A stretch of DNA of 64,000 nucleotides from Deinococcus sp. JMULE3 (GCF_013337115.1 NZ_SGWE01000004.1:310001-374000), one strand, 5' to 3'; shown: positions 49,550-61,212, counted from the first letter of the stretch. Notes: generated from the sequence alone by a model not told the origin. Made by a program: numbers and translations.

Positions 49550-51627
49550 GGGGCGTCCGGGGTGGGCAGGGTGCCGTCCACGGCGGCCAGCGCGTAGGCG
49601 TATTCCTCGGCGATCTCGTTGAGGTACTCGTAGCGGCTGCTGGACCCGCCGTGCCCGGCGCCCATGATGGTCTTCAGGACGGTCACGCCGCTGCCCGGCT
49701 GCGCGAGGTCGCGCACGCGGGCGGCGAACTTGGCGGGTTCCCAGTACGCGACGCGCGGGTCGTTCAGGCCGGTGCTGATGAACAGGTGCGGGTAGCGGGT
49801 GGCCTTCAGGTTGTCGTAGGGGCTGTACGCGGCCATCACGGCGTACTGCTCGTCGTGGTTGGGGTTGCCCCACTCGTCGTACTCGTTCGTGGTCAGGGGG
49901 ATGGTGTCGTCGAGCATGGTGCTCAGCACGTCCACGAACGGCACGCCGGGGAACACGGCGGTCCACAGGTCTGGGCGCAGGTTCAGCGCGGCGCCCATCA
50001 GGAGGCCGCCCGCACTGCGGCCCATGGCGACCAGTTCGCGCGCGGTGCCGTCCGCCTTCAGGGCCTCCCCGGCGGCGACGAAGTCGGTGAAGGTGTTCAT
50101 CTTGTGCGCCAGTCGCCCGGCGTCGTACCAGCGGCGGCCCAGTTCGGACCCGCCCCGGACGTGCGCGATGGCGTACACCCAGCCGCGGTCCACCAGCGGC
50201 AGGCGCGCGATGGAGAACGCGGGGTCCATGCTGAAGCCGTAACTGCCGTACCCGTACAGCAGCGTCGGCGCGGGCAGGAGGGTGTCCCGGCGGCGCAGCA
50301 GGCTCACGGGGACGCGCTCGCCGTCGGGCGCGGTGATCCAGGTCTGCTCGCTGACGTACAGGCTGGCGTCGTAGCCGGGGACCGGCGTGGCCTTCACCAG
50401 GGTGGTGTCCAGGCGGTCCAGGTCGAGGTGCAGGTGCTCGACGGGTCGGGTGAGGCTGGTGAACACGATCCGCGCGCTGCCCGAGTCGAAGACGTGGTTC
50501 GCGCCGATGCGGACGGTGACGCTGTCCTCCGGGAACTCGACACGGCGGGCCGGGCCGTACCCGCCGGGCGTGCGGGCCAGCACCCACAGGCGCGTGAAGC
50601 CCCCCTCTCGCCCGGACAGCAGCAGGTGATCCCGGAAGAGGTGCAGGCCGGTCAGGTGCCGCGCCGGGTCGTACGGGAGGACGTCCTGCGCGTCGGCCCA
50701 GTCCAGCGTGCCCGCGCGTTTCGGGAAGCGCACGAGTTTGAATTCCTCCGCGCCTCCGTGGTTCGTCAGGGCCAGCCAGTGGTCCCCGGCGTCGGTGAGG
50801 ACCGGGACCTCGGTGCCGCGTTCCCGCGCGAGGAGCAGCGTGGGCTGCGCGCCGTCCTGCGCGGTGTCCAGCACCCACCACTCCTGCGCCATGTTGCTCT
50901 GGCTGACCAGCCGCAGCGTGCCGCCGTCCTCGGTCGTCAGGGCGGCCACGCGGAAGGTGGGGTCCGGTTCGTGCAGCAGCCGCTCGTCCTGCGCCTGCGG
51001 CCGCCCCAGCGTGTGCCGCCAGATGCTGTCCGGGCGCTGCGTGGCGTCGTCGGTCGCGTAGTACAGCCCCGTGCCCGACGCGTTCCAGTCCAGCACCCAG
51101 CCACTCAGGCCGGTCAACGGGGCCTCGACCAGTTCGCCGCTGGCAGTGTCCAGCACGCGCAGTTCGAAGACCTCCTGCCCGGTCGTGTCCAGCAGGTACG
51201 CCCACAGCCGCCCGTCCGGGCTGGGCACCGCGCGGTACACCCACACGTTCTCCAGACCCTCGCGGACCTTCAGGGCGTTCAGGTCCAGCAGCGTCTCCTC
51301 CGGGCCGCCCGCCAGGGGGCGGCGCATGAAGATCGCGTGCGCCTGTCCCTCCAGGGTGCGCTGGAAGTACGCGTACGCGCCTCGCACCACCTCCGGCTGG
51401 TCGTCCTGCTCCTGCACTTGGGACAGCAGCTCCCGGTAGATCGCCGCCTGCGTGTCCCGCAGCGGGGCCATCACGGCGTCCAGGTGCGCGTTCTCGGCGC
51501 TCAGGTACGCCAGCACCTCGGAGTCGGCCTTGCCCTGCGTTTTCAGCCAGTGGTAATCGTCGGCGCGCTGAATGCCGTGAATATCGTGCAGGACGCCCTT
51601 GCGGGCGGCGCGGGGTGCAGAGGTCAT
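49546..51627 (-). CDS. Oligopeptidase B-like S9 peptidase (protease II)
   Basis: 693-aa prolyl-oligopeptidase family enzyme; the N-terminal seven-bladed propeller (about residues 70-400) covers the C-terminal hydrolase domain. Nucleophile in [15 protein letters not shown] near 530, Asp in [14 protein letters not shown] near 617 and His in [17 protein letters not shown] near 653 are in the usual order. Family members cut after basic residues in short peptides. ATG at 51627 is leaderless (TATGCT, complement of 51635-51640, 7 nt upstream). Coupled to the downstream hydrolase. Confidence 0.92.
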   Translation of the reverse strand: MTSAPRAARKGVLHDIHGIQRADDYHWLKTQGKADSEVLAYLSAENAHLDAVMAPLRDTQAAIYRELLSQVQEQDDQPEVVRGAYAYFQRTLEGQAHAIFMRRPLAGGPEETLLDLNALKVREGLENVWVYRAVPSPDGRLWAYLLDTTGQEVFELRVLDTASGELVEAPLTGLSGWVLDWNASGTGLYYATDDATQRPDSIWRHTLGRPQAQDERLLHEPDPTFRVAALTTEDGGTLRLVSQSNMAQEWWVLDTAQDGAQPTLLLARERGTEVPVLTDAGDHWLALTNHGGAEEFKLVRFPKRAGTLDWADAQDVLPYDPARHLTGLHLFRDHLLLSGREGGFTRLWVLARTPGGYGPARRVEFPEDSVTVRIGANHVFDSGSARIVFTSLTRPVEHLHLDLDRLDTTLVKATPVPGYDASLYVSEQTWITAPDGERVPVSLLRRRDTLLPAPTLLYGYGSYGFSMDPAFSIARLPLVDRGWVYAIAHVRGGSELGRRWYDAGRLAHKMNTFTDFVAAGEALKADGTARELVAMGRSAGGLLMGAALNLRPDLWTAVFPGVPFVDVLSTMLDDTIPLTTNEYDEWGNPNHDEQYAVMAAYSPYDNLKATRYPHLFISTGLNDPRVAYWEPAKFAARVRDLAQPGSGVTVLKTIMGAGHGGSSSRYEYLNEIAEEYAYALAAVDGTLPTPDAP

Positions 51628-51735
51628 ACCCCGCAGCATAGGCGTAACCGGGCCCGCCTGCGGCCTCGAATGGTGAAGTTCCGCTCAAGCCGTCCCGCAC
51701 CCCACGCCACACCCGAGCCCGCCAGACTGGCAGGT

Positions 51736-52173
51736 ATGGCAGACATCGCACGCAAGGCAACGGCCCACTGGGAAGGCGACCTCAAGCACGGCAAGGGCAC
51801 CGTGAGCACCGAGAGTGGCGTGCTGGACGGCGCGCAGTACTCGTTCGGCACCCGCTTCGAGAACGGCAGGGGCACCAACCCCGAAGAACTCCTGGCCAGC
51901 GCGCACGCCGGGTGCTTCACCATGCAACTGTCCGCGCTGCTCGCCAACCACGGCCACACCATCGAGTCCCTGGACACCCAGGCCACCTGCGAGATGGTCA
52001 AGGACGGCGCGGGCTTCAAGGTCAGCGCGATGAAACTCGTGGTGCGCGGTAAGGTCACGGGCAGCGACCAGGCCGACTTCGAGGCGCACGTCAAGCAGGC
52101 CGCCGACATGTGCCCCATGAGCCAGGTCATGAAAGGCAACGTGGAAATCACCCACGAAGCCATCCTGGAATAA
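51736..52173 (+). CDS. osmC: OsmC/Ohr-family peroxiredoxin-like protein, OsmC type
   Basis: 145-aa thiol peroxidase against organic peroxides. Catalytic pair: Cys in [12 protein letters not shown] near residue 60 and Cys in [11 protein letters not shown] near 125; Arg in FGTRFENG near 39. ATG at 51736; CAGACT lies 7 nt upstream, a -10 box with one deviation, so probably leaderless as well. Confidence 0.92.
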   Translation: MADIARKATAHWEGDLKHGKGTVSTESGVLDGAQYSFGTRFENGRGTNPEELLASAHAGCFTMQLSALLANHGHTIESLDTQATCEMVKDGAGFKVSAMKLVVRGKVTGSDQADFEAHVKQAADMCPMSQVMKGNVEITHEAILE

Positions 52174-52278
52174 GGTTCCGGGTTCTGCGGCGCCCCCGAT
52201 CACCAGGGGCGCCGTTTTCCATGGCGGCAGGCCAATGGGCGCATGTGCAGGTGACCCCTGCATGGCAGGCTGGCGCGC

Positions 52279-52848
52279 ATGAGTTTCCTGTTCTACCTGG
52301 TCGGCCCGCCCGGCAGCGGCAAACGCACGGTCGGCAAGGCACTGTCAGCCCTGACGGGCGCGGCGCTGCTGGACAATCACCTGTTCAACGATCCGGTGTT
52401 CACGGCGTTCGGTGTGGACGGCGTGAGTCCGGTGCCGCCTGAACTGTTCGATCTGGCCGAGGAGGTCCGGCAGGTGGGGCTGCGGGCGCTGCGGCTGGCT
52501 CCGCCTGCGCGGTCGCACATCCTGACGAATTACCTGAGTCGCGTGGAAGAGGGCGAGGCGGTCGTCGCCGAGTTACGTGCCCTGGCGCAGGAGCGGGGTG
52601 CAGCGTTCGTGCCGGTGTGGCTGACGTGCCCGCTGCCGGAACTGGAGGCGCGGATGGAGCACCCGGAGCGGCGGGAGCGGCTGAAGCTGCGCGATCCGCT
52701 GATCCTGCGCGGCCTGCTGGAACGCGGTGGGGTGATGGACGCCCCGGCGGACGCACTGGTGCTGGACACGACGCAACTGGACCCGCGCGAGGCGGCGCGG
52801 CGCATCGTGGCGTTCGCGGGAGTGCTCAGCGGAGGGGACCTGCCTTGA
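52279..52848 (+). CDS. P-loop kinase-like protein
   Basis: 189-aa single-domain P-loop NTPase. Walker A GPPGSGKRTVGKAL at residues 9-22; DNHLFNDPV near 32 replaces the DxD of shikimate kinase; VWLTCPLPELEARMEHPERRERLKLRDP has the lid-like Arg cluster. It resembles small-molecule kinases of the chloramphenicol phosphotransferase/shikimate kinase kind; substrate unknown. No clear ribosome binding site before ATG at 52279. Confidence 0.78.
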   Translation: MSFLFYLVGPPGSGKRTVGKALSALTGAALLDNHLFNDPVFTAFGVDGVSPVPPELFDLAEEVRQVGLRALRLAPPARSHILTNYLSRVEEGEAVVAELRALAQERGAAFVPVWLTCPLPELEARMEHPERRERLKLRDPLILRGLLERGGVMDAPADALVLDTTQLDPREAARRIVAFAGVLSGGDLP

Positions 52849-53090
52849 CCGCAAGGACCGGGAGCCGCAGCGTGACCGTCTGGAGTCGCCACCTGAAGGC
52901 CCAGCGCCGGGGGCGGTCGTGCTGAGCGGTGCGGGCGCGGTGCGCGTCCTGCGCTTCCCTGACGAGCTGGGCGTGGCGGTCGAGGGCGTGCTGGTGGCGT
53001 TCGTGGAACATGGTGGGACCTCGCTTGGGGTATGAGGGGGGTGTCCCGCCGTCCGCCGGGGCGGTCGGGGGTGGGATGGGCTGAGGGTGG
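52849..53090. other. Spacer with a possible gene remnant
   Basis: About 240 bp. A GTG at 52919 opens 38 codons (begins MLSGAGAVRVLRF, ends at 53035); the frame extends upstream without a start or ribosome binding site. It looks partly coding (ELGVAVEGVLVAFVEHG) but I cannot place it; perhaps a fragment of a decayed gene. Confidence 0.3.
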
Positions 53091-53743
53091 TCAGTTCAGG
53101 TGGAGCTGGCCCCTGAAGCTCATGTGGACGAAGGTACTCGTGCGACTCACGTCGGTTTCCTCGGTTTCCAGGCGGTCGAGGATGGCGTTGATGGCGTCCT
53201 GCGCGCGCGGTACTGCTGCGGGCTGAGTTGCACGGTGCGGAGGCGCATGGCGGGTGCGAACGCGCCGGGGTCGCTGCGGGTGTCGGTCGCGCCGCGGCCC
53301 AGGTGGATGGTGAGGTCGTCCCCGGCGGCGGGGTGGCCCTGGCGGGTCTGCCAGTCGAGGATGGCGTGGGCGTACGCCGCGGTGATCTCGCGCATGGCGG
53401 GGCCGATGACGGTCAGGGGTTCGTCGAGTTGCACCAGGGTACGGGGAACGTGGAAGGTGCGGGCTGCGGTGACGTACAGGACGCGTTTGCCCTGATGTCC
53501 GGCGGCGCGCAGCAGGCCGCAGGCCACGAGTTTGCGGACGTGGTACGTGACGCGGTTGGCGGGTTCGTTCAGGGCGCGGGCGGCGTGGCTGGCGGTGGCG
53601 GGCGTCAGGAACTGTTCGAGCAGGCGTGCGCCGTACGCGAAGTCCATGAGGGCGGAGGCCTGGGCGGGGGTGGTGACGTGCAGGGTCGCGGGTGGATTCA
53701 GGGGGTCGGGTGCGGCATGGGCTGGTGGGGTCGTTGTGGGCAT
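53091..53743 (-). pseudogene. Winged-helix (ArsR-like) transcriptional regulator, frameshifted near the C-terminus
   Basis: The N-terminal 170 residues are a helix-turn-helix regulator: ARLLEQFLTPATASHAARALNEPANRVTYHVRKL (in pieces, residues about 39-72) reads as the DNA-binding region and CGLLRAAG as the wing start. At the GC run 53201-53210 the frame shifts; as given the protein ends at 53147 with a Ser/Pro-rich tail. One added base restores QDAINAILDRLETEETDVS and a stop at 53091-53093. A true mutation or a sequencing slip. ATG at 53743 has CACAAT 6 nt upstream. Divergent from the WGR gene, which it may control. Confidence 0.75.
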
Positions 53744-53870
53744 GGCTGCATTGTGCGAGCTTCGATTTTCAGTTGAAAGCTGAGATTCTGAAAAAGCGCC
53801 TGGGGCGTTCGGACCTCTCCTGCTTCGGCTGCGGATTCGCGTTCCGGACGGTCTTCCGGTGCAGGTTCAC

Positions 53871-53900
53871 TTGCCAGTTCAGCGTGAGTTCAGTTACAAT
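53871..53900 (+). promoter_or_regulatory. Promoter of the WGR-propeller gene
   Basis: TTGCCA (53871-53876) and TACAAT (53895-53900), 18-nt spacer, only 5 nt before the ATG. The 160-bp divergent region is clearly richer in A+T than its surroundings and also contains TTTCAGTTGAAA (about 53766-53778), a small palindrome that could be an operator of the neighbouring regulator. Confidence 0.6.
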
Positions 53901-53905
53901 ACATT

Positions 53906-55321
53906 ATGTCTGTAACATATCTGGAATATTCAGATCCGAACGGAGCCGAGCATAAGTTCTACGAGGTCACCGTGGACGGCGCGGACCTGACCGTCCGCTA
54001 CGGCCGCATCGGCACCGACGGGCAGACCCAGCGCAAGACCTTCCCCAGCCCCGAAAAGGCCCAGGCGGAAGCCGACAAGAAGCTCCGGGAAAAACGCCGC
54101 AAGGGCTACGAGGACGCCGTGCAGGGCGTGCGCCAGAAACGCGAGGTGGTGCGCCGCACCTTCACCGAGACCCGCGCCACCACCCGCCGGGGCGCGCCGC
54201 TGCTGTGGAAGTTCGACACGAAAGCCACTGCGTTCGGCATCTTCGCGGACGACGATCAGGTCTGGGTGGGCAACGAGGCCGGGCAGGTGCACGCCCTGAG
54301 CCCCGACGGCGAGGTGCAGCGCTCCTTCACCCTGCCCGACGGCGTGAAATGCCTCGTGCGGGACGACCGCTGGACCTTCGCCGGGTGCGACGACGGGAAC
54401 GTGTACGACCTGAGCGGCAAGCTGCCCTTCGTGGCGTACGAGGTCGAGGGCAGCGCCGCGCTGCTGTGGCTGGACATCCACGCCGGAACCCTGGCCGCCA
54501 GCGACGCGGGCGGGAACGTGTTCGCCTTCGACGCCGAGAGCGACCAGCAGTGGGCGAACGTCGCCACCGGCGGCAAGATGGGCTGGATGGTCCGCGTGGA
54601 CGACCGGGGCGTGTACTACGGGCACTCGGCGGGCGTGGGCATGTACGACCGCACCAGCGGCCTCCCGCTGTGGCAGGCAAAGACGCGCGGCGGGGTGCTG
54701 TTCGGCTGGCAGGACGGCCAGGACCTGTACGCGGGCACCACCCAGAACCTCATCCAGCGCTTCACGAAGGGCGGCGAGCACGTGCAGGACTACGCCTGCG
54801 ACGCCGCCGTGCTGTCCTGCGCCACCAGTCCCGGCGGGGAGTACGTGTTCGCCGGGGACAGCGGCAGCGCCGTGTACTGCTTCACCCGCACCGGCGAGCG
54901 CCTGTGGAAGCTGGGCAGCGGGGTGGGCGGCGCGCTGAGCATGCAGTACTCGGGTGGGCGGCTGTACCTCGTGACCTCGCGCGGCACCCTGGCCGCCCTG
55001 GACGCCAGCCAAGGGGCGATCCAGGCCGCGCAGCGCGGCGAGGCCCCCGCCCCCCGCGACGTGAAACTCGCCGCCGCCGCGCAGGTCAGCGCCCCCCTGA
55101 CGCAACTGGCCGTCACTGCCGACACCGGCGAGGGCGTGCGACTGGTATGCGAACGTGACGGCGCCCGCCTGCGCGTGCGCCCCACCACCCCCGGCTATCA
55201 CGCCTGGAACGTGCAGTTCCCCCGCAACCTCCGCGAGGCGGGCGCGACGTACCTCGTGGACGACCTCGTGGACGCCGGGGGCTTCTACCGCGTGGTGGGC
55301 GACATCCGCCGCGTGGGGTAA
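53906..55321 (+). CDS. WGR-domain protein with PQQ/WD-type beta-propeller
   Basis: 471-aa protein. Residues about 1-75 are a WGR domain (YEVTVDGADLTVRYGRIGTDG...KTFPSPEKAQAEADKKLREK), as found in MolR-like proteins and in PARPs, where it contacts nucleic acid. A short basic linker leads to a propeller of at least seven blades (about 95-470) with repeats such as VWVGNEAGQVHALSPDGEV and LYLVTSRGTLAALDAS. No signal peptide, so cytoplasmic. In PARP-like proteins WGR helps sense DNA ends; here the partner domain is a sensor-like propeller. Its own strong promoter lies in an A+T-rich region. Confidence 0.85.
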   Translation: MSVTYLEYSDPNGAEHKFYEVTVDGADLTVRYGRIGTDGQTQRKTFPSPEKAQAEADKKLREKRRKGYEDAVQGVRQKREVVRRTFTETRATTRRGAPLLWKFDTKATAFGIFADDDQVWVGNEAGQVHALSPDGEVQRSFTLPDGVKCLVRDDRWTFAGCDDGNVYDLSGKLPFVAYEVEGSAALLWLDIHAGTLAASDAGGNVFAFDAESDQQWANVATGGKMGWMVRVDDRGVYYGHSAGVGMYDRTSGLPLWQAKTRGGVLFGWQDGQDLYAGTTQNLIQRFTKGGEHVQDYACDAAVLSCATSPGGEYVFAGDSGSAVYCFTRTGERLWKLGSGVGGALSMQYSGGRLYLVTSRGTLAALDASQGAIQAAQRGEAPAPRDVKLAAAAQVSAPLTQLAVTADTGEGVRLVCERDGARLRVRPTTPGYHAWNVQFPRNLREAGATYLVDDLVDAGGFYRVVGDIRRVG

Positions 55322-55440
55322 AGGGGCTGTGGGTCGTGGGCTGTGGGGTGTGGGACAGGCGGCAGCCCACCACCCGCAGCCCACGTTGCACAGTGGTGAG
55401 CCGTGGACCAGGGGCACCCCCTTCGATTCCACTGCCGACC
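55322..55440. repeat. Low-complexity GTGGG/CCCAC-rich spacer
   Basis: Directly after the WGR gene, repeats of CTGTGGG/CGTGGG (55327-55356) are followed by their inverted form (AGCCCACCACCCGCAGCCCAC), able to form a large imperfect hairpin. No gene. Confidence 0.5.
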
Positions 55441-55472
55441 GCTGATGGCAACGGGTCCTCGCACTGCTCGAT

Positions 55473-55507
55473 TCGGGGAGACTGAACAAACCGCTCAGTC
55501 TCCCCGA
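55473..55507. terminator. Bidirectional hairpin between WGR and M28 genes
   Basis: TCGGGGAGACTGA (55473-55485) and TCAGTCTCCCCGA (55495-55507) form a perfect 13-bp stem with loop ACAAACCGC. Confidence 0.75.
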
Positions 55508-55521
55508 ACACCGCTGTGCGT

Positions 55522-56862
55522 TCAGTGGCAGTCGCGTCCGGTCAGGCCGCACTCGGGGCGCGGCGTGAAGGGCGCGGCGAGGACCGCCTGACCGAGCGTC
55601 CAGGCCGTGCGGGCGGCGTCCTGCACGAGTGCGGGGTCCAGGGTGGTGTCCTGCGGGGTGTGGTAATGCCCGTCCAGGCCTCGGTGCAGGAACGCGGCGG
55701 GAATGCGGACCTCCTTGAACGCGGCGTGGTCGCTCAGGCCGGTGGTGCCCAGGCTGCGGCCGAAAGTCTCGCGGGTGGACTGCGCCTCGTCCTCGAATTC
55801 ACGCAGGCCGGGGCGGGCGGCGCGGATCAGGGGCAGCAGGTCCTCGGTGGCGGCGACGCCCAGCGGCTGGGCGCTGACGCCGACCATGTCGAGGTTGATC
55901 ATGGCGCGGGTCTGTTCCATGGGGTACGCGTACGTCCGGACGAACTGGCGGCTGCCGATCAGGCCGAGTTCCTCCGCGTCGAACAGCGCGAACCACGCCC
56001 GTTCGGCGTCCGGGGTGCCTGCCGCGCGCCGCGCGAGGTCCAGCACGGCCAGCACGCCGCTGGCGTTGTCGTTCGCGCCGCTGGCGCCGGGCATGCTGTC
56101 CAGGTGCGCGCCGTAGATGACCTGCGCCTGCCCGTCCACGCGCCGGGCGACGAGGTTCGCGGCCTGCACGGTCTGCTCGCCGGTGCGGGCGGTGAAGGTG
56201 ACGGTCTGCCCCAGGTGCGCCTCCAGCGCCGACCCGGCCTCCCGGTCCAGCACGAGCATGGGCAGGGGCGTGGCGGGCGCGCGGGACAGGGCGGGCGTGA
56301 CCGGGCAGTCGTCGATGATCGCCACGCCGAACGCCCCCTGGTCGATCAGTGCCGCGGCGAACCGCCCCCAGGGGCGCGCGGGGCAGTGCGTGACGGCCAG
56401 CTGCATCTGCAGGTCCAGGGTTTCGAGTTGCGCGTCGCTGGCATCGCCGGGCACCGCCACGAGGCGACCCTGCTGGTCGAAACCCTGCGAGCCGTACAGG
56501 GCGCGGCCCGTGACGTTCAGCCCGCCGGGTCCGGTGACGGTCGCGCCGCCGTCCGTCCAGATGTTCAGCGGAAAGGTGTCGCGGGTGACGTGGTAGCCCA
56601 GCGCGGTCAGTTTCGCCTGCGCCCAGTCCAGGGTGCGGTCGTGTCCGGGCGTGCCGGGCGTGCGCGGCCCGAAGGTCTTCAGGGTCGCCCAGTCGCCCGC
56701 GACGCTGCCCTGGCGCGCGGCGGGGTCCAGTGGTGGGTTCACGGGCCGGGTGGCCCAGCTGTACCCCCACCAGCCCAGCGCCGCCGCGCCGAGGACGGGG
56801 AGGATGATCTTCCACGCGGGAATGGCGGGTCGGGTGGGCAGGGCGCGGGTGCGGGGGTACAT
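55522..56862 (-). CDS. M28-family zinc aminopeptidase, membrane-anchored
   Basis: 446-aa exopeptidase. An N-terminal membrane segment (about residues 19-37, IILPVLGAAALGWWGYSWA) anchors or exports it. A PA-like insert (about 110-230) precedes the catalytic part with the metal ligands GAHLDS (His), GANDNASG (Asp), DAEELG (Glu pair), NLDMVG (Asp) and DGHYHTPQDT (His). Length is usual for the family. ATG at 56862. Confidence 0.9.
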   Translation of the reverse strand: MYPRTRALPTRPAIPAWKIILPVLGAAALGWWGYSWATRPVNPPLDPAARQGSVAGDWATLKTFGPRTPGTPGHDRTLDWAQAKLTALGYHVTRDTFPLNIWTDGGATVTGPGGLNVTGRALYGSQGFDQQGRLVAVPGDASDAQLETLDLQMQLAVTHCPARPWGRFAAALIDQGAFGVAIIDDCPVTPALSRAPATPLPMLVLDREAGSALEAHLGQTVTFTARTGEQTVQAANLVARRVDGQAQVIYGAHLDSMPGASGANDNASGVLAVLDLARRAAGTPDAERAWFALFDAEELGLIGSRQFVRTYAYPMEQTRAMINLDMVGVSAQPLGVAATEDLLPLIRAARPGLREFEDEAQSTRETFGRSLGTTGLSDHAAFKEVRIPAAFLHRGLDGHYHTPQDTTLDPALVQDAARTAWTLGQAVLAAPFTPRPECGLTGRDCH

Positions 56863-56996
56863 GCTGACTCCTTGATACGCCGCCCGGGCGGGCCGGGTTG
56901 CCGCATGTGCCGCGCCACGGTGGACGGGTCACTGTGGACGGGTCACAGGGCGCGGGTCACTGCATGCGTTCGGCGTGCCACGCTAGACTGCGGATT

Positions 56997-58784
<1,788 letters not shown>

Positions 58785-58975
58785 GGACCGGGCAAAAAGC
58801 CAGAAATCCAGTCGGAGGGGAGCCCCGCGTTCAGGCTCCCCTCCGGCTGTCACGGTGCCTTCACGTGCGCGTTCCCCCCAGGCGGGGGTGCCCATCCTTC
58901 CCCCATGCGGTGGGGGTGGGGGGATTGACAGGTGAGTGAGGGTTCTGTCAGAGGGGCGCGCGTAGCCTGAGCTTC

Positions 58976-60058
58976 ATGAGCGCCGGGTCAAATCTGAATG
59001 CCGCTGCCCGCCCACGCGGACTGCGGGTGCGCACGACCCTGCGCGCGCAGTTCACGCTGGTGATCTTTCTGCTGGCGTTCCTCCCGAACCTCGTGATGAC
59101 CCTGATGGCCCAGCCGTCGCTGCCCAGTGGCGCGATCCTCGCGTGGATGGTGCTGGTGGGCGCCACCTGCGCGCTGGTGGGCTTCGTGCTCAGCGGCGCG
59201 CTGCTCACGTCTGTCAGCCGCCTGCGGGGCGAGGTCATGAGCGGGCATTTCGGTGAACCCCACCCGGACGACCCCAGCGAGATCCTGTCGCTGCGCCAGG
59301 CGTTCACGGATCTGCTGGGTCGCCTGAGCACCGAACAGGCCCGGCGCAACGCGTTCATGGCGACGCTGGTGCACGACCTGAAGACGCCGCTGATCGCCAC
59401 CGGGCACCTGACGAAGATCATCACGACCATGCCCGTCCCGGACGCCGAGCGGCGCATGATGGGCGAGCAGATCCAGGCGGAAACGGCGCGGCTGCTGGCG
59501 CTGGTGCAGCAGATGGCCGACGCGCACCGCTTCGAGCAGGAGCAGGTGCAGGTGCGCGTCGCCCCGGCCGACCTGCGCGCCCTGCTGGACGAGGTCGCCA
59601 CCCGCGTCGCCACGCAGGCGCACGAGCGGGGCGTGCAGGTCCGCGTGTGCGGGCGCGGCGTCGCGGCGGCCGACGCGGCCGTCCTGGAACGCGCCGTCAC
59701 GAACCTCACCGTGAATGCCCTGCGGTACGCGCGGACGCACGTCACGCTGGAAGTCACGCCGTCGGGCCTGACCGTCACCGACGACGGCCCCGGCCTGCCC
59801 GCCCCGCTGGACGAACTGGCGCAGCCGTTCAACGCGCAACCCACCACCATCGCCGGGAAGCAGTACACGTCCGGCACCGCCGGGCTGGGCCTGTTCATCG
59901 TGCGGCGCATCGCGCAGGCGCACGGCGGCGACCTGCATTACGACCGCGTGCCCGCCACGCCCCCCGAACACCCACCGGCGCCCCCGCCCGACGACCAGCC
60001 CGCCCCCCCCGCTGCCCTGACCCGCTTCACCCTGTCCCTCCCGGAGGTTCAACCATGA
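58976..60058 (+). CDS. Sensor histidine kinase
   Basis: 360-aa membrane kinase with two helices (about residues 26-44 and 53-78) and almost no periplasmic part, so it probably senses within the membrane or through a partner. A HAMP-like stretch leads to the H-box FMATLVHDLKTPL with His133, N-box NLTVNALRYA near 243, G1 VTDDGPGLP and G2 GTAGLGLFIVRRI. The C-terminus has a Pro-rich loop (about 325-345). TGA overlaps the ATG of the response regulator. Leaderless start (TAGCCT, 58963-58968, 7 nt). Confidence 0.92.
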   Translation: MSAGSNLNAAARPRGLRVRTTLRAQFTLVIFLLAFLPNLVMTLMAQPSLPSGAILAWMVLVGATCALVGFVLSGALLTSVSRLRGEVMSGHFGEPHPDDPSEILSLRQAFTDLLGRLSTEQARRNAFMATLVHDLKTPLIATGHLTKIITTMPVPDAERRMMGEQIQAETARLLALVQQMADAHRFEQEQVQVRVAPADLRALLDEVATRVATQAHERGVQVRVCGRGVAAADAAVLERAVTNLTVNALRYARTHVTLEVTPSGLTVTDDGPGLPAPLDELAQPFNAQPTTIAGKQYTSGTAGLGLFIVRRIAQAHGGDLHYDRVPATPPEHPPAPPPDDQPAPPAALTRFTLSLPEVQP

Positions 60059-60639
60059 GATTAGTCATCGCCGACGACCACCCCCTCTTCCGCATGGGCC
60101 TGAAGTACGCCCTGATCCACCAGGGGTTCGACGTGGTCGCCGAGGCCAGCGACGGCCTGGCCGCGCTGGAAGCCTGCCGGGCGCTGCAGCCCGACGCGGC
60201 GCTGCTGGACGTGAAGATGCCCGGCATGACCGGCATCGAGGTCTGCGAGCGGCTGCGCCAGAGCAACCCCCGGCTGGTCAGCGTGCTGATCACGACCTTC
60301 GCGGAGCCCGCCATCGTGCAGGCTGCGCGGGCCGCCGGGGCGCGCGGGTACGTCAGCAAGGAAACCGACCCCGAGAGCCTCGCGCGGCAGTTGCGGGACA
60401 TCGTCGCGAACCCCGAGATCGACCGCCTGCCACAGGTGGACGTGCCGCGCCTGACACCCCGCGAGTCCGAGGTGCTGCCCCTGCTGGCACAGGGCTACAG
60501 CAACAAGGAGATCGCGAAGAACCTCGGGGTCAGCCCGGACACCGTCAAGGACCACCTGGCGCGCCTGTACGCGAAACTGGACGCCGGGGACCGCACCGAG
60601 GCGGTCAGTCGCGCCCGCAGCATCGGCCTGCTGCACTGA
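60055..60639 (+). CDS. NarL/LuxR-family response regulator
   Basis: 194-aa regulator: receiver with Asp7/Asp8, phosphoacceptor Asp52 (LLDVKMPGMTG) and Lys in YVSKETD near 103; C-terminal LuxR-type helix-turn-helix (LTPRESEVLPLLAQGYSNKEIAKNL in parts, about 131-190). It overlaps the kinase gene by 4 nt (ATGA), so they are a cognate pair. Interesting pairing: the kinase is of the HisKA type while NarL regulators usually pair with HisKA_3 kinases. Targets unknown; the secreted-protein genes downstream are candidates. Confidence 0.92.
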   Translation: MRLVIADDHPLFRMGLKYALIHQGFDVVAEASDGLAALEACRALQPDAALLDVKMPGMTGIEVCERLRQSNPRLVSVLITTFAEPAIVQAARAAGARGYVSKETDPESLARQLRDIVANPEIDRLPQVDVPRLTPRESEVLPLLAQGYSNKEIAKNLGVSPDTVKDHLARLYAKLDAGDRTEAVSRARSIGLLH

Positions 60640-60653
60640 ACGTCGCCTGAGAT

Positions 60654-60708
60654 GCGCCGCCTCTCCCCCGCCGGGGGCACGGGGCGGCGCGCGTCATGTG
60701 TGGCAGGT
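60654..60708 (+). repeat. 55-bp duplicated intergenic segment, copy 1
   Basis: Identical at 53 of 55 positions to 61824-61878. It contains nested hairpins (CCCCCGCCGGGGG inside GCGCCGCC...GGCGGCGC) and precedes the first and third paralogous genes. Confidence 0.85.
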
Positions 60709-60738
60709 GAGGGTCCACGCAGCCCATACACTCGCCGC

Positions 60739-61212
60739 ATGAAGACTGCTGCCCTGATCACTGGTGCCGCCCTCCTCCTGAGCGGGACTGCCGCCGCGCA
60801 GACCGGCGTGCAGGTCTGGGGTGGGCTGGGCCCCGACGCGTACATCATGCCGACCGCCAGCCTGGGCCTGAGTGCGGACGTGGCGCGCTTCGGCGGCCTG
60901 ACCGCGTCGGTGCGTGGCGGCGCCAGCCTGTCCGTGCTACTGCTGGTGCCGGACGCGACCGGCCCGGTGCCCACGTACTCCGCCGAGCTACTGCTGCGCG
61001 GCAATGAACCCGGCATGAACCTGTACGGTGGCCCGAGCGTCGGGAACATCGCGGGGCTGGCCTGGATTCTGGGCGGCGTGGCGGGCGTACAGGGTCCCCT
61101 GGGTCAGGGGAACTGGGGGTACTTCGGGGAACTCAAGGCCCGGTACCTGCTGGGCGTGGACCAGCCCGTGCTGCTGCCCGGCGTGAACCTGGGCGTGACC
61201 TACCGCTTCTGA
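60739..61212 (+). CDS. Small secreted beta-barrel-like protein, paralog 1
   Basis: 157-aa protein with a signal peptide (MKTAALITGAALLLSGTAAA) and a strand-rich Gly/Leu-rich mature part that ends in VNLGVTYRF, a terminal Phe with alternating pattern as in outer-membrane barrels. The family is also represented by the next two genes. ATG at 60739 follows TACACT (60727-60732) by 6 nt. Envelope location is inferred; ligand and function unknown. Confidence 0.78.
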   Translation: MKTAALITGAALLLSGTAAAQTGVQVWGGLGPDAYIMPTASLGLSADVARFGGLTASVRGGASLSVLLLVPDATGPVPTYSAELLLRGNEPGMNLYGGPSVGNIAGLAWILGGVAGVQGPLGQGNWGYFGELKARYLLGVDQPVLLPGVNLGVTYRF

